Part shown: in pieces, positions 1 through 12,800 of the stretch | Layout of the letters: each line of letters starts with the position of its first letter | Position numbering within the stretch: position 1 is the first letter of the stretch | Origin: Choristoneura fumiferana | Lineage: Eukaryota; Arthropoda; Insecta; Lepidoptera; Tortricidae | DNA length: 64,000 bases | Assembly (NCBI RefSeq): GCF_025370935.1 | Contig: NC_133474.1 | Coordinates: 13,762,872-13,826,871 of the forward strand | Direction of reading: 5' to 3' | The notes under the pieces: generated by a model | Seen by the model: only the letters and a program-made list of their open reading frames with translations | Told to the model about the DNA's origin: nothing | Database searches by the model: none | Position numbers and translations under genes: made by a program

Positions 1-747
1 CTCATTTTCACGTGATATCAAGCCAGGCTCTTCAAAGCTCCATATAAACTGGTGACTGCATAGCTCTTTACTAGGTACAATAATAGGGCTGGATGGATTA
101 GGCTGCGGCTCCACTGAGGCGGAGAGAGCGAAGCGGAGAGGAGACGTGTAGGGATCGACCAATCCCTACACGTCCGATGATAATGAGGCGGAGATGAGAT
201 GTGGATTCAACTAATATGATAGGTGGATCCCTAGACGTCTCCTCTCCGCTCCGCTCGTCTCCGCCTCCTCCATTTCGGGGCTCCTAAGCAACACAATTCC
301 CGGGGCCCTTTTTCAATCAATTAAAGAGTATCAGCTCTTTCCAAGTTCAATCAAATCAACTGACAGCATTTGTCGGAGAAAAGCAATAATAACTCTTATT
401 AGATATTGAAAAAAAAATCCAAATAAACTTTAACTCTATGAAACATTTATATTTTTTTTGTGTGCGCGCGGGGCTCCTAGGCCTACTCTGACTACTGCAT
501 CTACACCATCACATTTTATTTTTTAATGATTATACGAACCTGAACAATGTACGCATATACAGGTACATAACTAGCTCGCTATTATTGTGACGCTGCTTGT
601 AGTTCAAAAGACTATACCTACTACAGACGTTTAACGGCGAACGGCGGGGTCCCTGCGCCGCTTGCGCGTAGTCGTGTCCGAGCCGTAAATGTAGGTACCT
701 ACAATAGTTTTTAATCAAAGTGTTACCCTAGATCATCTTAATTTCAG
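1..747. other. Upstream region of CHS2
   Basis: No gene is seen here. The stretch contains a foldback element at about 115-270 and an AG acceptor (atttcag, 741-747) just before the first coding exon of CHS2. That acceptor implies a non-coding 5' exon further upstream, possibly outside the window. A GC-rich patch near 625-690 has no recognisable function. Confidence 0.5.
115..270. repeat. Foldback element, purine-rich arms
   Basis: The left arm (gaggcggagagagcgaagcg, from about 116) and the right arm (ctccgctcgtctccgcctcc, ending about 270) are near-complementary over roughly 45 bp and both continue into gacgt-tagggatc. This is a MITE-like inverted repeat of about 155 bp. Its superfamily is not resolved. 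Confidence 0.6.
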
Positions 748-750
748 GTG

Positions 751-848
751 ATGGCCACGTCTTCCGGCCTCAAAGGTGTACGGAGAGACAGTGGCGACGA
801 CGATTCTGACGTCTACACGCCGTTCTTCGACGATACCGAGGAATTTGA
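751..848 (+). CDS. CHS2: CHS2 coding exon 1
   Basis: Residues 1-32 plus two bases. The ATG lies 3 bp after an acceptor at 747, so the exon begins at 748. The product starts MATSSGLKG and has an acidic run (GDDDSD). The donor is GA|gtaaga at 849; reading on without splicing hits TAA at once. Confidence 0.88.
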
Positions 849-3800
849 GTAAGAATACTTGCATCTTAAACTCTTTTCCAGGCATAGTGCATATAGTGAC
901 CACGTAACTACACAAATTTTCGTCCTTGGTACATATACAACATGATACAATCAAGTCCTTAAAAATATTTTTCGGTTGTAAATTAATCCCTTATAGGTAA
1001 ACAATATAAAACAATGATTCATTTTGTAGATTAATCCAATTCCAAATTTTTACTTTTACGGTATCCGTAAAACCTAAATTGAAAATACAAACTGAAATAT
1101 AGATTAAGACCATCACTGGAATCGAACCCAGGTCCTCGGTATTCCGTACCGCGTGCTATACCGCTACACCACTGATGGTCAACGGTACCGACACGAATTT
1201 CCCCTATGCACCTCATATCTCAGCTTGTTTTGTTCTTATTTAGCCACTTAAGCAGTGACGCTAGCGACATCTATGTAGCCCTCATCGAGAAACTTTTTTC
1301 GGGCGGGACCGTTACGGGATTAAAATTAAGGATATAAATAAAATGTTTTGATAAAAGCTATATATATTCTGTAGAAGTAAAGAGCGAGTTGGCCGGTGCC
1401 TGGAAAAGGGTCAATATCGCGTAACCGTTAGATTTAAAAATAAGTGGCCACTGGGGAAGGAATTAAGGATATTAATGTAATAAAAAGTTTTGATGAAGTA
1501 AATATTATATTCTGTAGTAAGTAAAGAGCGAGAAAGTTTCAGATGGCTGGACGGGGTTTTTTTTTTACAAAACAGGAAGTGTAACTCGATAAAATGCTAC
1601 TTAAACATTTTTAGCTGTAATTTTTCTTATCATTGTCCTATACTTACCTACTTATATGTAACATGTGCCGTTTACGAATGGAAACTAACTTTTGCATTAA
1701 GGGCGGCCACATACACTCAATTTGAATCGGAATTCCGAGTGTATGTAGCCGCCCTAAGAGGTGCTTATAATTTTTGTTATGAGTACCTACAATGTTAGTA
1801 AATTATTGAACCCGTCTTTGTATTTTGCTTGATATAGATAGCACTTATCTAGAAACATGTTTTTTACCAGAATATTGTTTTCTCGTCATTGATACCTAAT
1901 GATAAAACACAATTATATGCATGATTAATATATGTACCTATAGCAAAGGGTTTCGTTGATTTATTTATACCTAATTCTAAATAGCCGCCAATATAATCCT
2001 TCGAAGTAATCTTAATCCGTTTATTCCCAATATTTTAACAAATATTTACATGAAAATGTTTGATATTGAATAAGAAGCTTTTCCTGTTTTATTTTTTGGT
2101 CAGAAGTCTGAAAACTAAAAACACACTTTTCGTCTACAAATTGTTATTTGAACTCTGAACCAAATCTGTTTAACTCGGTCTGTTGTTTATAGCTTGCTCT
2201 CCCCCATCTCCTTGCTATGTTTAAGGATGTATATTGTTAAGCTTATGGATTTTAAACTTTTATATTTTTAGTTTAATTTCCAGTCACAGGCTCGCGACGT
2301 CGAAGTTCCCAAGACGATCCCATAGAGCTTATGGGAACGGAAGCAATACCATGCCCTCGGTACCGCTCTGCTTTCAGAGCATGACATGAGTGCGTGTGAG
2401 CTAACTTCGGGGGCGGCAGACGTGAGCTTGCCTTCGAAATCCAAAAGCGTAATGGTTACTTGACCTGAAATGTATATTTCAGAACTAAATTATTGTTATT
2501 ATTATTTTAAAATTTATGACGGTGGAAGTATTCTACACTTCCACTGAACGTAGATATAGTTTAGATATAGTTAGTGTTTAGTTTTGTAACTAAGGGACCC
2601 CATACATCCCTGTATTATTATTATTTTTATGTAATTTTTTTCTTTAATTATTTTAAGTATTTTATTTGTAATTATATTATTATGAAAAAATGACTTTCTG
2701 CCAAGTTTCTCTCGATTTTCATGAAAATTTGCACTTTAAAGTTAAATATTTCGCAAACAAATTACTGAATCTGTTTTAGCAAACCCCTAATGGTTTTATA
2801 ATACCTATCCACCGATACCCCACACCACACTATAGGGTTGGATGAGAAAAAAAAATCACCCTCACTTTACGTCTATGGGAGGGAGGTACCCTAAAAAAAT
2901 TTTTTTTTGAATTTTTTATTGTACCCTTTTGTCGGCATAGTTTACATATACATCCGTGCAAAATTATAGCTTTCTAGCATTGATAGTCCCTGAGCAAAGC
3001 AACGGACGGACGGACAGACAGACAGACAGACACACAGACATGGCAAAAGTATAAGGGTTCCGTTTTTGCCATTTTGGCTCCGGAACCCTAAAAATGACTT
3101 GTAAAAGTGCCCATTGCGGCCTATTTACTGAATAAATGATTTGAATTTTTGAATTTGAATTTGAATAGTCTTGAATCGTTGCGTAGTGAAGTGTTTAAGT
3201 AGGTATAAGATAGTGTACTTGACCAATTGTATCCTAATGCTTTGGCCCTAATATTATTAATCTTATAACAACAGCCCAAGAACTGCACAAGAGACGAAAG
3301 GATGGAACCTCTTCCAAGAGATCCCCGTGAAGACGGAGAGTGGGTCGATGGCCTCGTCAGAATGGATCGACGTGAGCGTGAAGTTCCTCAAACTACTAGC
3401 ATACATCATGGTATTCGCAGTAGTTCTTGGAGCGGCAGTCGTAGCAAAAGGCACATTGCTCTTCATCACGTCACAGCTTCAGAAAGATCGGCAGATAACG
3501 CATTGCAATAAAGCTTTGGGTAAGTTACCTCAATGCTACTTAAGCAATGAAGAAATGAATGAATGAAAACAAAACGACACACATGATACAGACTAAAATT
3601 ACAAAAATTGTAGAAGTACATAGAATATTAAAAAATAAATGAAAAATAAATCCTACTTCCTACTAATATTATAAATGTGAAAGTTTGTGAGTGAGTGAGT
3701 GAGTATGTGAGTGAGTGAGTGAGTGAGTATGTTTGTTACTTTTTCACGCTGAAACGGCTGGACGGATTTGGATGAAATTTGGCGAAAAGTTAGTTTATAA

Positions 3801-6800
3801 CCTGGATTAAAACATAGGATACTTTTTATCCCGGTATTCCCACGGGATAGGGATAAAATCTCGAAATAACAACCTCTAGGCTTAGAGTCATGAAATTTGG
3901 TATGTAGGTAGTTGGACGTTTGGAATAACAGATAGGTGACTTTTTGAGCCGATATTCCCACGGGATACCTAGGGATAAAATCTTGAAATAACAACAGCAG
4001 GGCTTAGAGCCATGGAATTTAGTATGTAGGTAGCTGGACCTCTAGAATAACACATAGGCTACTTTTTATCCCGATATTCCCCCGGGATAGGGATAAAATC
4101 TTGAAATAATAACCGCTGGGCTTAGAGTCATAAAATTTGGTATGTAGGTAACTGGACGTCTGGAATAATACGTAAGGGACTTTTTGACTCGATATTCCCA
4201 CGGGATACCTAGGGATAAAATCTCTAAATAATAACCACTGGGTTGAGAGCCATGAATTTTGGTATGTAGGTAGCTGGACCTCTGGAATAACACACAGGCT
4301 AATTTTTATCCCGATATTCCCACGGGATAGGGATACAATCTTGAAATAATAACCGCTGGGCTTAGAGTCATGAAATTTGGTATGTAGGTAGCTAGACGTC
4401 TGTAATAACACATAAGCGACTTTTTGACCCGATATTTCCACGGGATACCTAGGGATAAAATCTCGAAATAACAACCACTGGGCTTAGAGCCATGAAATTT
4501 GGTATGTAGGTAGCTGGACCTCTGGAATAACACATAATCTATTTTTTACCCCGATATTCCCACGGGATAGGGATAAAATCTTGAAATATTAACCGCTGAG
4601 CTTAGAGTCATGAAATTTGGTAAGTATGTAGGAAGCTGGATGTCTAGAAAAACTCATAGACGACTTTTTGACCCGATATTACCACGGGATACCTAGGAAT
4701 AAAATGTCGAAATAACAGCCGCTAGGCTTAGAGCCATGAAATTTGGATGTAGCTAGCCGTATGTCTGGAATAAAACATAAGTACGCTACTTTTTATCCCG
4801 ATATTCCCACGGTATAGTTTTGTAACTAAGGGACCCCATACATCCCTGTATTATTATTATTATTATTTCGTATTTTTTTCTTTAATTGTATAAGTACTGT
4901 AGTTTTTAAGTATTTTATTTGTAATTATTTTATTTTGTAAAAATGACTTTCTGCCAAGTTTCTTGCGACGCATTCTTCTTGGCAATGATGGTCTTTCCGA
5001 AAGCGCTGGTAGTTTAAAAAATTAGGTGTAAAAGTGCCCATTTCGGCCTATTTACTGAATAAATGATTTGTATTTGAATTTTGCATTTGAATTTGGATAG
5101 GGAAAAATTTTGAAACTTCAGCACTGGGTTTAGAGTCTTGAATTTTGTACAGTTATTCACAACACAACCTCAATGAAGACCACGATATAAATATTGGAAA
5201 TTTCCAGGGGAATTTTGTAAAATCCCGAAAATTTCAATTGCAGCTACTACACCGAATAGTTTACGCGTGCGAAGCCGCGGGTAAAAGCTAGTAATATATA
5301 ATATTGTACGTGTGAGCGAAAAGGTCTTGCCTCAGCATAAATGTGGACTCCTGGGATGGAGTCGGTGCTGGTCTTCCGGCGAGGCAATGATACCTAATTG
5401 CTGTTATGACATGATGCTTACTCAAAATTGCTATTATTCTTTTCTGCAACTGGCTAACAGTAATCTGATTTTGTTACCAGCTTTAGATCAGCAGTTCATA
5501 ACTGTCCTGCCTTTAGAAGAGCGAATAGCATGGCTATGGGCTATCTTAATTGTGTTTGGTGCCCCAGAAATAGGCATATTTCTGCGATCAGTTCGGATTT
5601 GTTTCTTCAAAACAGCAAAGAAGCCGTCCAGAACGCAGTTTCTTGTGGTAAGTTGGTAATTTCTTCAATCTTAATTATGTGTAGGTAGGGTGATTTGCTA
5701 CCTGGTAGCTAGTACGCCGTTGTACTAAATATTATGTGGATCGATACTAGTTCTAGTTAAAAGAGCTATACCTACCCAGTTGCCGCACCTTTTTGTTCGC
5801 ACTGCGAACTATTGTGACTTTTCCTTAATTTTTCGTACTTAGGCAAGTGGGAAAAAAATATTTCAGTAGGTAGTCAGCACTTATTGCCGCGCGCGGATTC
5901 GAAGTAGTAATAGCGTAGTTAGTCTGGATTAGGTACTGGGATTTTTTTCCACTTGTCCGTAGTGCTAACAACTGGGAAAAAATCTCGAAAGTTCACATTA
6001 TAATACGAACAAATCTGAGCGGACAACTAGAAGTCCATGAAAAACTGAAATACCTAAACGAAGTTTCGTGTAGGTACTTGAGATCCGTAAAACTAGAATG
6101 GGTCTTAAGTAAATACATTTAAATTATAGAATCAACATTATTTCTGTCCATAGGCACTCTTCGTGGATACTGTTCAAACCATAGGCATCGCTATACTTCT
6201 ACTGCTCATTCTCCCAGAATTAGACGTAGTCAAGGGAGCCATGCTAATGAATGCCTTGTGCGTTGTCCCGGGCCTCTTGAACGCAGTGACCAGGGACCGC
6301 AATGATCCCCGCTACATCATCAAGCTGGTTCTCGACGTGTTGGCTATCTCAGCACAAGTCACTGCCTTCTTCGTGTGGCCGCTGCTAGACGGTACACCAG
6401 TTTTATGGATGACATCAGCTGCCGCCGTTATGATATCCCTCGGCTGGTGGGAAAATTATGTCAATGCTGATTTAAATACGTCGTGTAAGTTCCCCAGTAT
6501 ATACATTATTGTGTGTAGCTTCGTAACTTTCGTTTCTACTAACTATATAATTTTTCGGAACTTTTTATTTCGCAAACTCTAAATCTGTAAATATTTCAGT
6601 ATTTATTCTAGGGCCATCGGATCGTGTAGAACCAGGTTAGGTTAGGTTAGTTTTATAAAAATCCTGAAATATTTACTGTTGAATTTTCCTGGATAAGAAA
6701 TATCCGGAATTAGGCTGCGTTTTCACCAGATATGTGCGAGTATGCGTTACGAGGAATGTGTTTGTCATGAACATACCCCGGGATTTTTGGGGGCACGGAT

Positions 6801-9800
6801 GATTGACATAAGCCAAAAAGTAGATATCGAGTTAAAAAACAGAGTGCACTCTAGCTGGTTTCTACCTAATGAATAAATTAATCAATTGATTGAATCAGGC
6901 GTTACTTTGCGGAGGTCAATAAATAAACAAGTCAATTAATACATAATAATAAATTAATCAATTAGAAATAAAAACATTATATATAAAACACAAAAATATT
7001 AAATTTTCGTAGGATGAAATCGTTTCAATCTTAATCAAATTAAGTTTGAAAAGATTTTTAATAAATTGAAGTTGGTTTTAAATAAGAATTTTGGCTATAG
7101 CACACTAAACATCATGAACGAATTGTTACAAGGCAATGAAGTGGAACTGCGATCGCAAACACTTCGTGCAACAATTGATTTCTTCAAGAAATTTAAATGT
7201 GCACCTATTAAAACTGCCGACGTAGAAAAATAATTCAGTGGGTTAAAATGGATATTTACAGCAAGACGCCGCTGCTGAACTGTTCCAAACTTAGAAAAGT
7301 ATTAATAATTTATTTCGAAAATCATATGAACTACTAAATTTACTGCAGGTAATTAATTCAAGTTTTATTATTAATATCTCATAACATAAGCCTTGGAACT
7401 ACACCTAAAGTACTAGCATAGTTTACAATTCGCAATGAGGTAATTATTCATTAGGCATAATATGATGTTTTGTCAGAATAACCTATCTATTAATGTCTAC
7501 TCTTTAGTAAATCATTCGTGCCCCGAAAGTACCGGGGTATGGTCATGAACCAATATAAACGTTAATTTTTCCTGTCTTCTCACAGCACAGCTCTAGTGGA
7601 AACAGCTCGCGTAGCGAGGATAGGTAAATGAAGCGTTTCTATTGGTTCATGACAAAAACATTATTCACAAAGAATCCTGATACATCTCTGGTGGAAACGT
7701 AGCCTAAAACAAGACAGTATGTAAAATTACTGACATCTGAGGTATTTTACCTTAGCCTTCTTGGCTGGCAACGGATCGGCAATCCTCTGGTCTTGCAGGT
7801 ATCCGTGGGTAGTGGTGCTTACCTACGTACAATGATATTACCTACTTGCTCGTTCGAAAAAAATCCTGTGCGTTAATTCTGACATAAACTCAATGTCTGT
7901 CCTCACAAACTTTTGCGTTAAGTATAATATAAATAAGATTATAAACAACCTAGTTATTTCATATTTACTAGGAATAACTTTAATCGTATTATTTTTTATT
8001 GCAGCCTCGTCGGTTGTTTATCTAAGTAGGCTGCGTGAGGATATTAAGAAATCGCGATATTACTCGCAAAGATTCCTTACACTATGGAAAATTGTCGTCT
8101 TCATGTTTTGCATTTTGATACACTTACATATAAACGGCGATGATGCGATGGCGTTCTTTACATCTGTCGGAGATGCCTTCAATGAAAGAACCTATACCGC
8201 TTACGAAGTGAGTACCCAGACAAGAATGAAATGGACGCCTATAGTTTGTATATTCCTCCTGATACAGGCTTTATCAAGCTTAAAAGGAGGCTCCAGCCAT
8301 TAAGAAATATTATATTAAAAGATATTGTAGCGGATAACTCACGTCTTAAACCGAATTTTGCTCGACATGTTACAATACAAAACAATACAATACCATTTAC
8401 AATATCATTTAATATGAGTGAGTCTTACGGTAGTTTCATGTTCAAAAATTATTATGTACAAATTATTAATGAAAATAAATGTTTTTAATTTTTTAATTTC
8501 ATTTTAATATTAATCACCAATATTTAAAAAATTAACTTAATAATACGATTAATTAATTACTATTAACTTATATAAGAAGCTAATTTTCGTTTTTCAATGG
8601 CAAATACATTTGCAATATATACGCACAATCATTTGCAAGTTCCTTCTCTTTCTCACTGCATACTTTGAAGAGGAACAGCACGCTAAACCGCACAGCTAAT
8701 CGTATAGTGCTTTCTTGAATTTATTCGTTATTTTTGATAATTCCAGGTCCAAGTTATTATAAGAGATGCTTTCGAGGGAATACTGGACTATGAAGTTACT
8801 GGAGGCACCTTCGATTTGCCAGTATCCTGGGCATCTCCACTTTGGGTAGCCCTCATCCAAGTGGCATCAGCTTACGTCTGTTTCGGTGCAGCTAAATTCG
8901 CATGCAAGATTCTCATACAAAATTTCAGTTTTACATTTGCGTTGAGTCTAGTGGGTCCTGTAGCAATAAATCTGCTTATAGTTTTCTGCGGACTAAGAAA
9001 CGCGAACCCGTGCGCATTTCACAGGACGATTCCGGATTATCTGTTCTTTGAAATTCCTCCAGGTTTGTAATGGTTATTTAAATGTATGTCTCATTAGCTA
9101 TGCTATGTTATCTATATTTATTATCTGTGGTTAATAATACACACCAATCTATGTTATCTTTATCTCTTATCTACCGACATTTCCCGCAGTTATATGCTGT
9201 CAATTACATCGAATAATTAACAGTAGGTAAGGAAAGCGGTAGGTATGTTGAAAATTTCCCACAACGAGTGATGAAAACCGATAGTACCTGGTAGATGAAT
9301 GCTGAGGATTTTGAGGGGTAAATTACAAAATAAATAAACGCAAAATATATCTTGTAACATATATGAAACGAAAGGGGGAGGCTTTTGTTTAACAGTGGCG
9401 TGTTCCGGCTGATGATGATGATGATATAAAATGAAAGGGTTTCGTTATGAGAAGCTCAAAAATATTTTTCATGATATTTTTGCCTTCCCCTTCTAACCTC
9501 CAAAGCTAAAATTTGAAAAAAAAAAATAATAATCGGAAAGTAGTACAATATCATATAGATTCCAGAAAGAACCATGAGAAGTACCATACTACGTACATTT
9601 TACTTAGGACCAGGGCTCTGCCACGACTGGATACCGCGGTACAAAATCCCTCGATATTGTGTAGACTTCAATCGAACGCACATTTTCTTTTCTCTCAGTA
9701 TATTTCCTCAAAGACTACGTGGGTCGTGAAATGGCTTGGATCTGGCTGCTCTGGCTGGTCTCGCAAGCGTGGATCACGTTCCACGCGTGGATGCCTCGCT

Positions 9801-12800
9801 GCGAGCGCCTCGCTGCCACCGACAAGCTGTTCGCCAAGCCTTGGTACAGCGGGCCGCTCATCGACCAGTGTTTGCTCATGAACAGGACTAAAGATAACGA
9901 GAACGAATTACAGTTTGACGTACGTATAAAATTAAGAATACTATTTGATTTTTGTAAGTTTACCTTTAAAGCGCCATTATTGGTTAGATTTTAGATTTAT
10001 TTTGCTCAAATTAGCTCCGCACTGTATACTAAACAGTTAATTTTAACTATGGTTTGTGTTATAGGACTTGAAAGACTCTGATGACAGCACTGTTATGAGT
10101 TTCGAAAAACCAGCAGCGCATCTTATCCATCCATCCGACAACGTTACGAGGTATTGTCTTAGATATTTTAATATCAAACTATTCGATTTTGCAAATATTT
10201 GAAATTGGTTATTATGGTTTTTTGGTCTGACTTTACAGAATTTATATCTGTGCTACTATGTGGCACGAAACCAAGGACGAAATGATGGAGTTCTTGAAGT
10301 CCATATTCAGGTTGGACGCGCATCAGTGTGAACAAAGATTAGCTCAAAAATATTTCAACATCGTCTCACCCGATTATTATGAGCTCGAAGCACACATTTT
10401 TATGGACGATGCTTTCGAAGTATCTGATCACAGCAACGAAGACTCCCAAGTCAATCGCTTCGTGAGGTGCTTAGTAGAGACTATAGACGAAGCGGCATCC
10501 GAAGTCCATACAGCAAATATTAAATTAAGATCGCCCAAAAAATTCCCTGCTCCGTACGGAGGCAGGCTCGTATGGACTTTGCCGGGAAAAAACAAACTCA
10601 TTTGCCACCTGAAGGACAAAACGAAAATTAGACATAGGAAGCGTTGGTCGCAAGTAATGTACATGTATTACTTCCTCGGACATCGGTTAATGGACCTGCA
10701 GATACCGTTGGAGCGCAAAGAAGTAATCGCGGAAAACACGTACCTTCTAGCTCTAGATGGTGACATCGACTTCCAACCCTCTGCTGTAACACTGCTCATC
10801 GATTTAATGAAGAAAGATAAGAACTTAGGGGCGGCTTGTGGTCGTATTCATCCTGTCGGGTCTGGTTTCATGGCGTGGTACCAGATGTTCGAGTACGCCA
10901 TCGGCCATTGGCTGCAAAAGGCGACCGAACACATGATAGGCTGCGTGCTGTGTAGTCCTGGCTGCTTCTCGCTCTTCCGAGGCAAGGCTCTCATGGACGA
11001 TAATGTTATGAAAAAATATACACTGACGTCCCACGAGGCGCGGCATTATGTGCAATACGATCAAGGTATGAACTAATAGATGAAGCAATTACGATACTAT
11101 AAGGTTACAAATAATCTCGTGTTTAACTATAATCTTTTATAAATATTTGTAGGCGAAGACCGATGGCTGTGTACATTGCTGCTGCAGCGTGGCTACAGAG
11201 TGGAGTACTCAGCGGCATCCGACGCGTACACTCACTGTCCGGAGCAGTTCGGCGAGTTCTACAACCAACGGCGACGATGGGTGCCCTCCACTATGGCCAA
11301 TATCTTCGACTTACTTGCTGACTCGAAGCGGACTGTTCAAGTCAATGACAACATCTCTACTCTCTATATTGCTTATCAGGTAAAACTTACCTCAATCGCC
11401 AGGTTTATTCAAATTCGGAAACATTGATTTGTAAGAATACAGTAAAATGATCTTAAAATAAGTTTAGCACAGTCATGTATTCAGCATACAAATATTTGCG
11501 TACAAATATTTAGTTCTAGGTCACTAAAATTTAGGTTGTAATTTTCGATAATATTATTTTATCTATCTACATTTTATTATTTCATAAGCCATTTTATTAT
11601 TAGCTAGATTATTATTCTATTATTTAATTTAATTACTATTTGAAACTTTACAAATTCCTCGTCATCATTTAGTCATTCGTTTAGTTCGGTTTAGTTTTTT
11701 TTTATAATTTCCTATCTGATGACACGTCAGCAGGGCACAAAAACGTCTTTCTTAATAACACCATGGCAAATAAAAGTAGGTATGCACTCAGGCCTAGCAT
11801 TTTTAGGGGCTGTTTCACCATCCATTGATTAGCGTTAACCGACGGTTAAACGTAATGCCGTCTCCGTCTATTCGAACAAAACAAATAGAGATGGCATCAC
11901 ACCTAACCGCCAGTTAACACTAATCAATGGATGATGAAACAGACCCTTAATGTCCGAAATTGTAGCTGCGCACCGATATATATTGTTAACGTTCAATCTA
12001 CGGTTACGGATACTGACGTAGAAAGTATCATCTTTGTTATCTGTTATTCACAAAAATGATTTGAATTATTCCAGATGATGCTAATGGTGGGTACAGTGCT
12101 GGGACCAGGCACGATCTTCCTTATGATGATCGGAGCCATGAACGCCATCACTGGCATGAGCATGGGCAACGCGCTACTTCTCAATTTGATCCCTGTCGTC
12201 ATATTCATCACCGTCTGTTTGACGTGCAAGTCCGAAATACAGGTACCTACAGCTGATTAACTAATTCTTTCAAAATTGGTGACACTAAAACAATTCACAG
12301 TTGATTCCACCATAATCATAACACTCTGGAGATAGACAAACAAAAACTTCTGGTTTCACCTAGTTAAGTTAGACTGCGTATCCATTAAAAGAACGCGGGG
12401 CAGCAGGGTAGTGGGAGAAAGCATGGCAAATTGTGAAAACTTGTGAGCGTTTCATCAAAAAATCTGCGAAGAGACTGGAGATAGTGATGCGATGATGCAT
12501 AGTGGACTCGGACTCGTACCCATTTTATGCTTATTAAGTTATGCAGAAATCTAGCTCTACGAAGCCCATTTTTCCCAGTGCTGTACTGACAGATTGGGAA
12601 AGAAAATTAAGTAATCTTATTGATAAATTATTTCCTCGCGTAACGGTTTAGCTACCTCGCACAGCTTTCGTGAATATGCAGGCTAAGAATTATGCAAGGG
12701 TGGGTGATAACCTGTAGAGTGTAGGTACATAACAAATGAACCTGCGTTAACTCACGTGGAAGTGCCTTATGTACTCATGGACGCTAACTAACGTATAAAT

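Larger units (their letters stand above)
849..3274. other. CHS2 intron 1
   Basis: AT-rich intron of 2.4 kb. It contains a tRNA-derived SINE near its start, a 60-bp hairpin at 1697-1757 and a retroelement interrupted by another repeat (2581-3165). No coding signal is seen between them. Confidence 0.8.
3658..5291 (+). mobile_element. Helitron-like element with internal tandem array
   Basis: Begins TCCTACTAATATTATAAATG and ends GCCGCGGGTAAAAGCTAG followed by T, matching the TC...CTAG|T terminal rule of Helitrons, with a GC-rich palindrome just before the end. No replicase ORF is present, so it is non-autonomous. Its interior is a tandem array (about 3780-4813) and a retroelement insertion (4818-5096). 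It fills most of CHS2 intron 2. Confidence 0.6.

Noticed and set aside
1108..1180. Possible functional tRNA gene on the minus strand
   Set aside because: It folds like a tRNA, but the base before the anticodon is C, D-arm pairing is poor, and its 3' body is repeated elsewhere. It is better read as a SINE head.
4019..4474. 151-codon minus-strand ORF
   Set aside because: It is open only because a stop-free 240-bp tandem unit repeats. There is no protein family signal, and its paralogous frames repeat with the array.
3740..4813. CRISPR-like spaced repeats
   Set aside because: The units are contiguous satellite monomers without unique spacers, in a eukaryotic intron.
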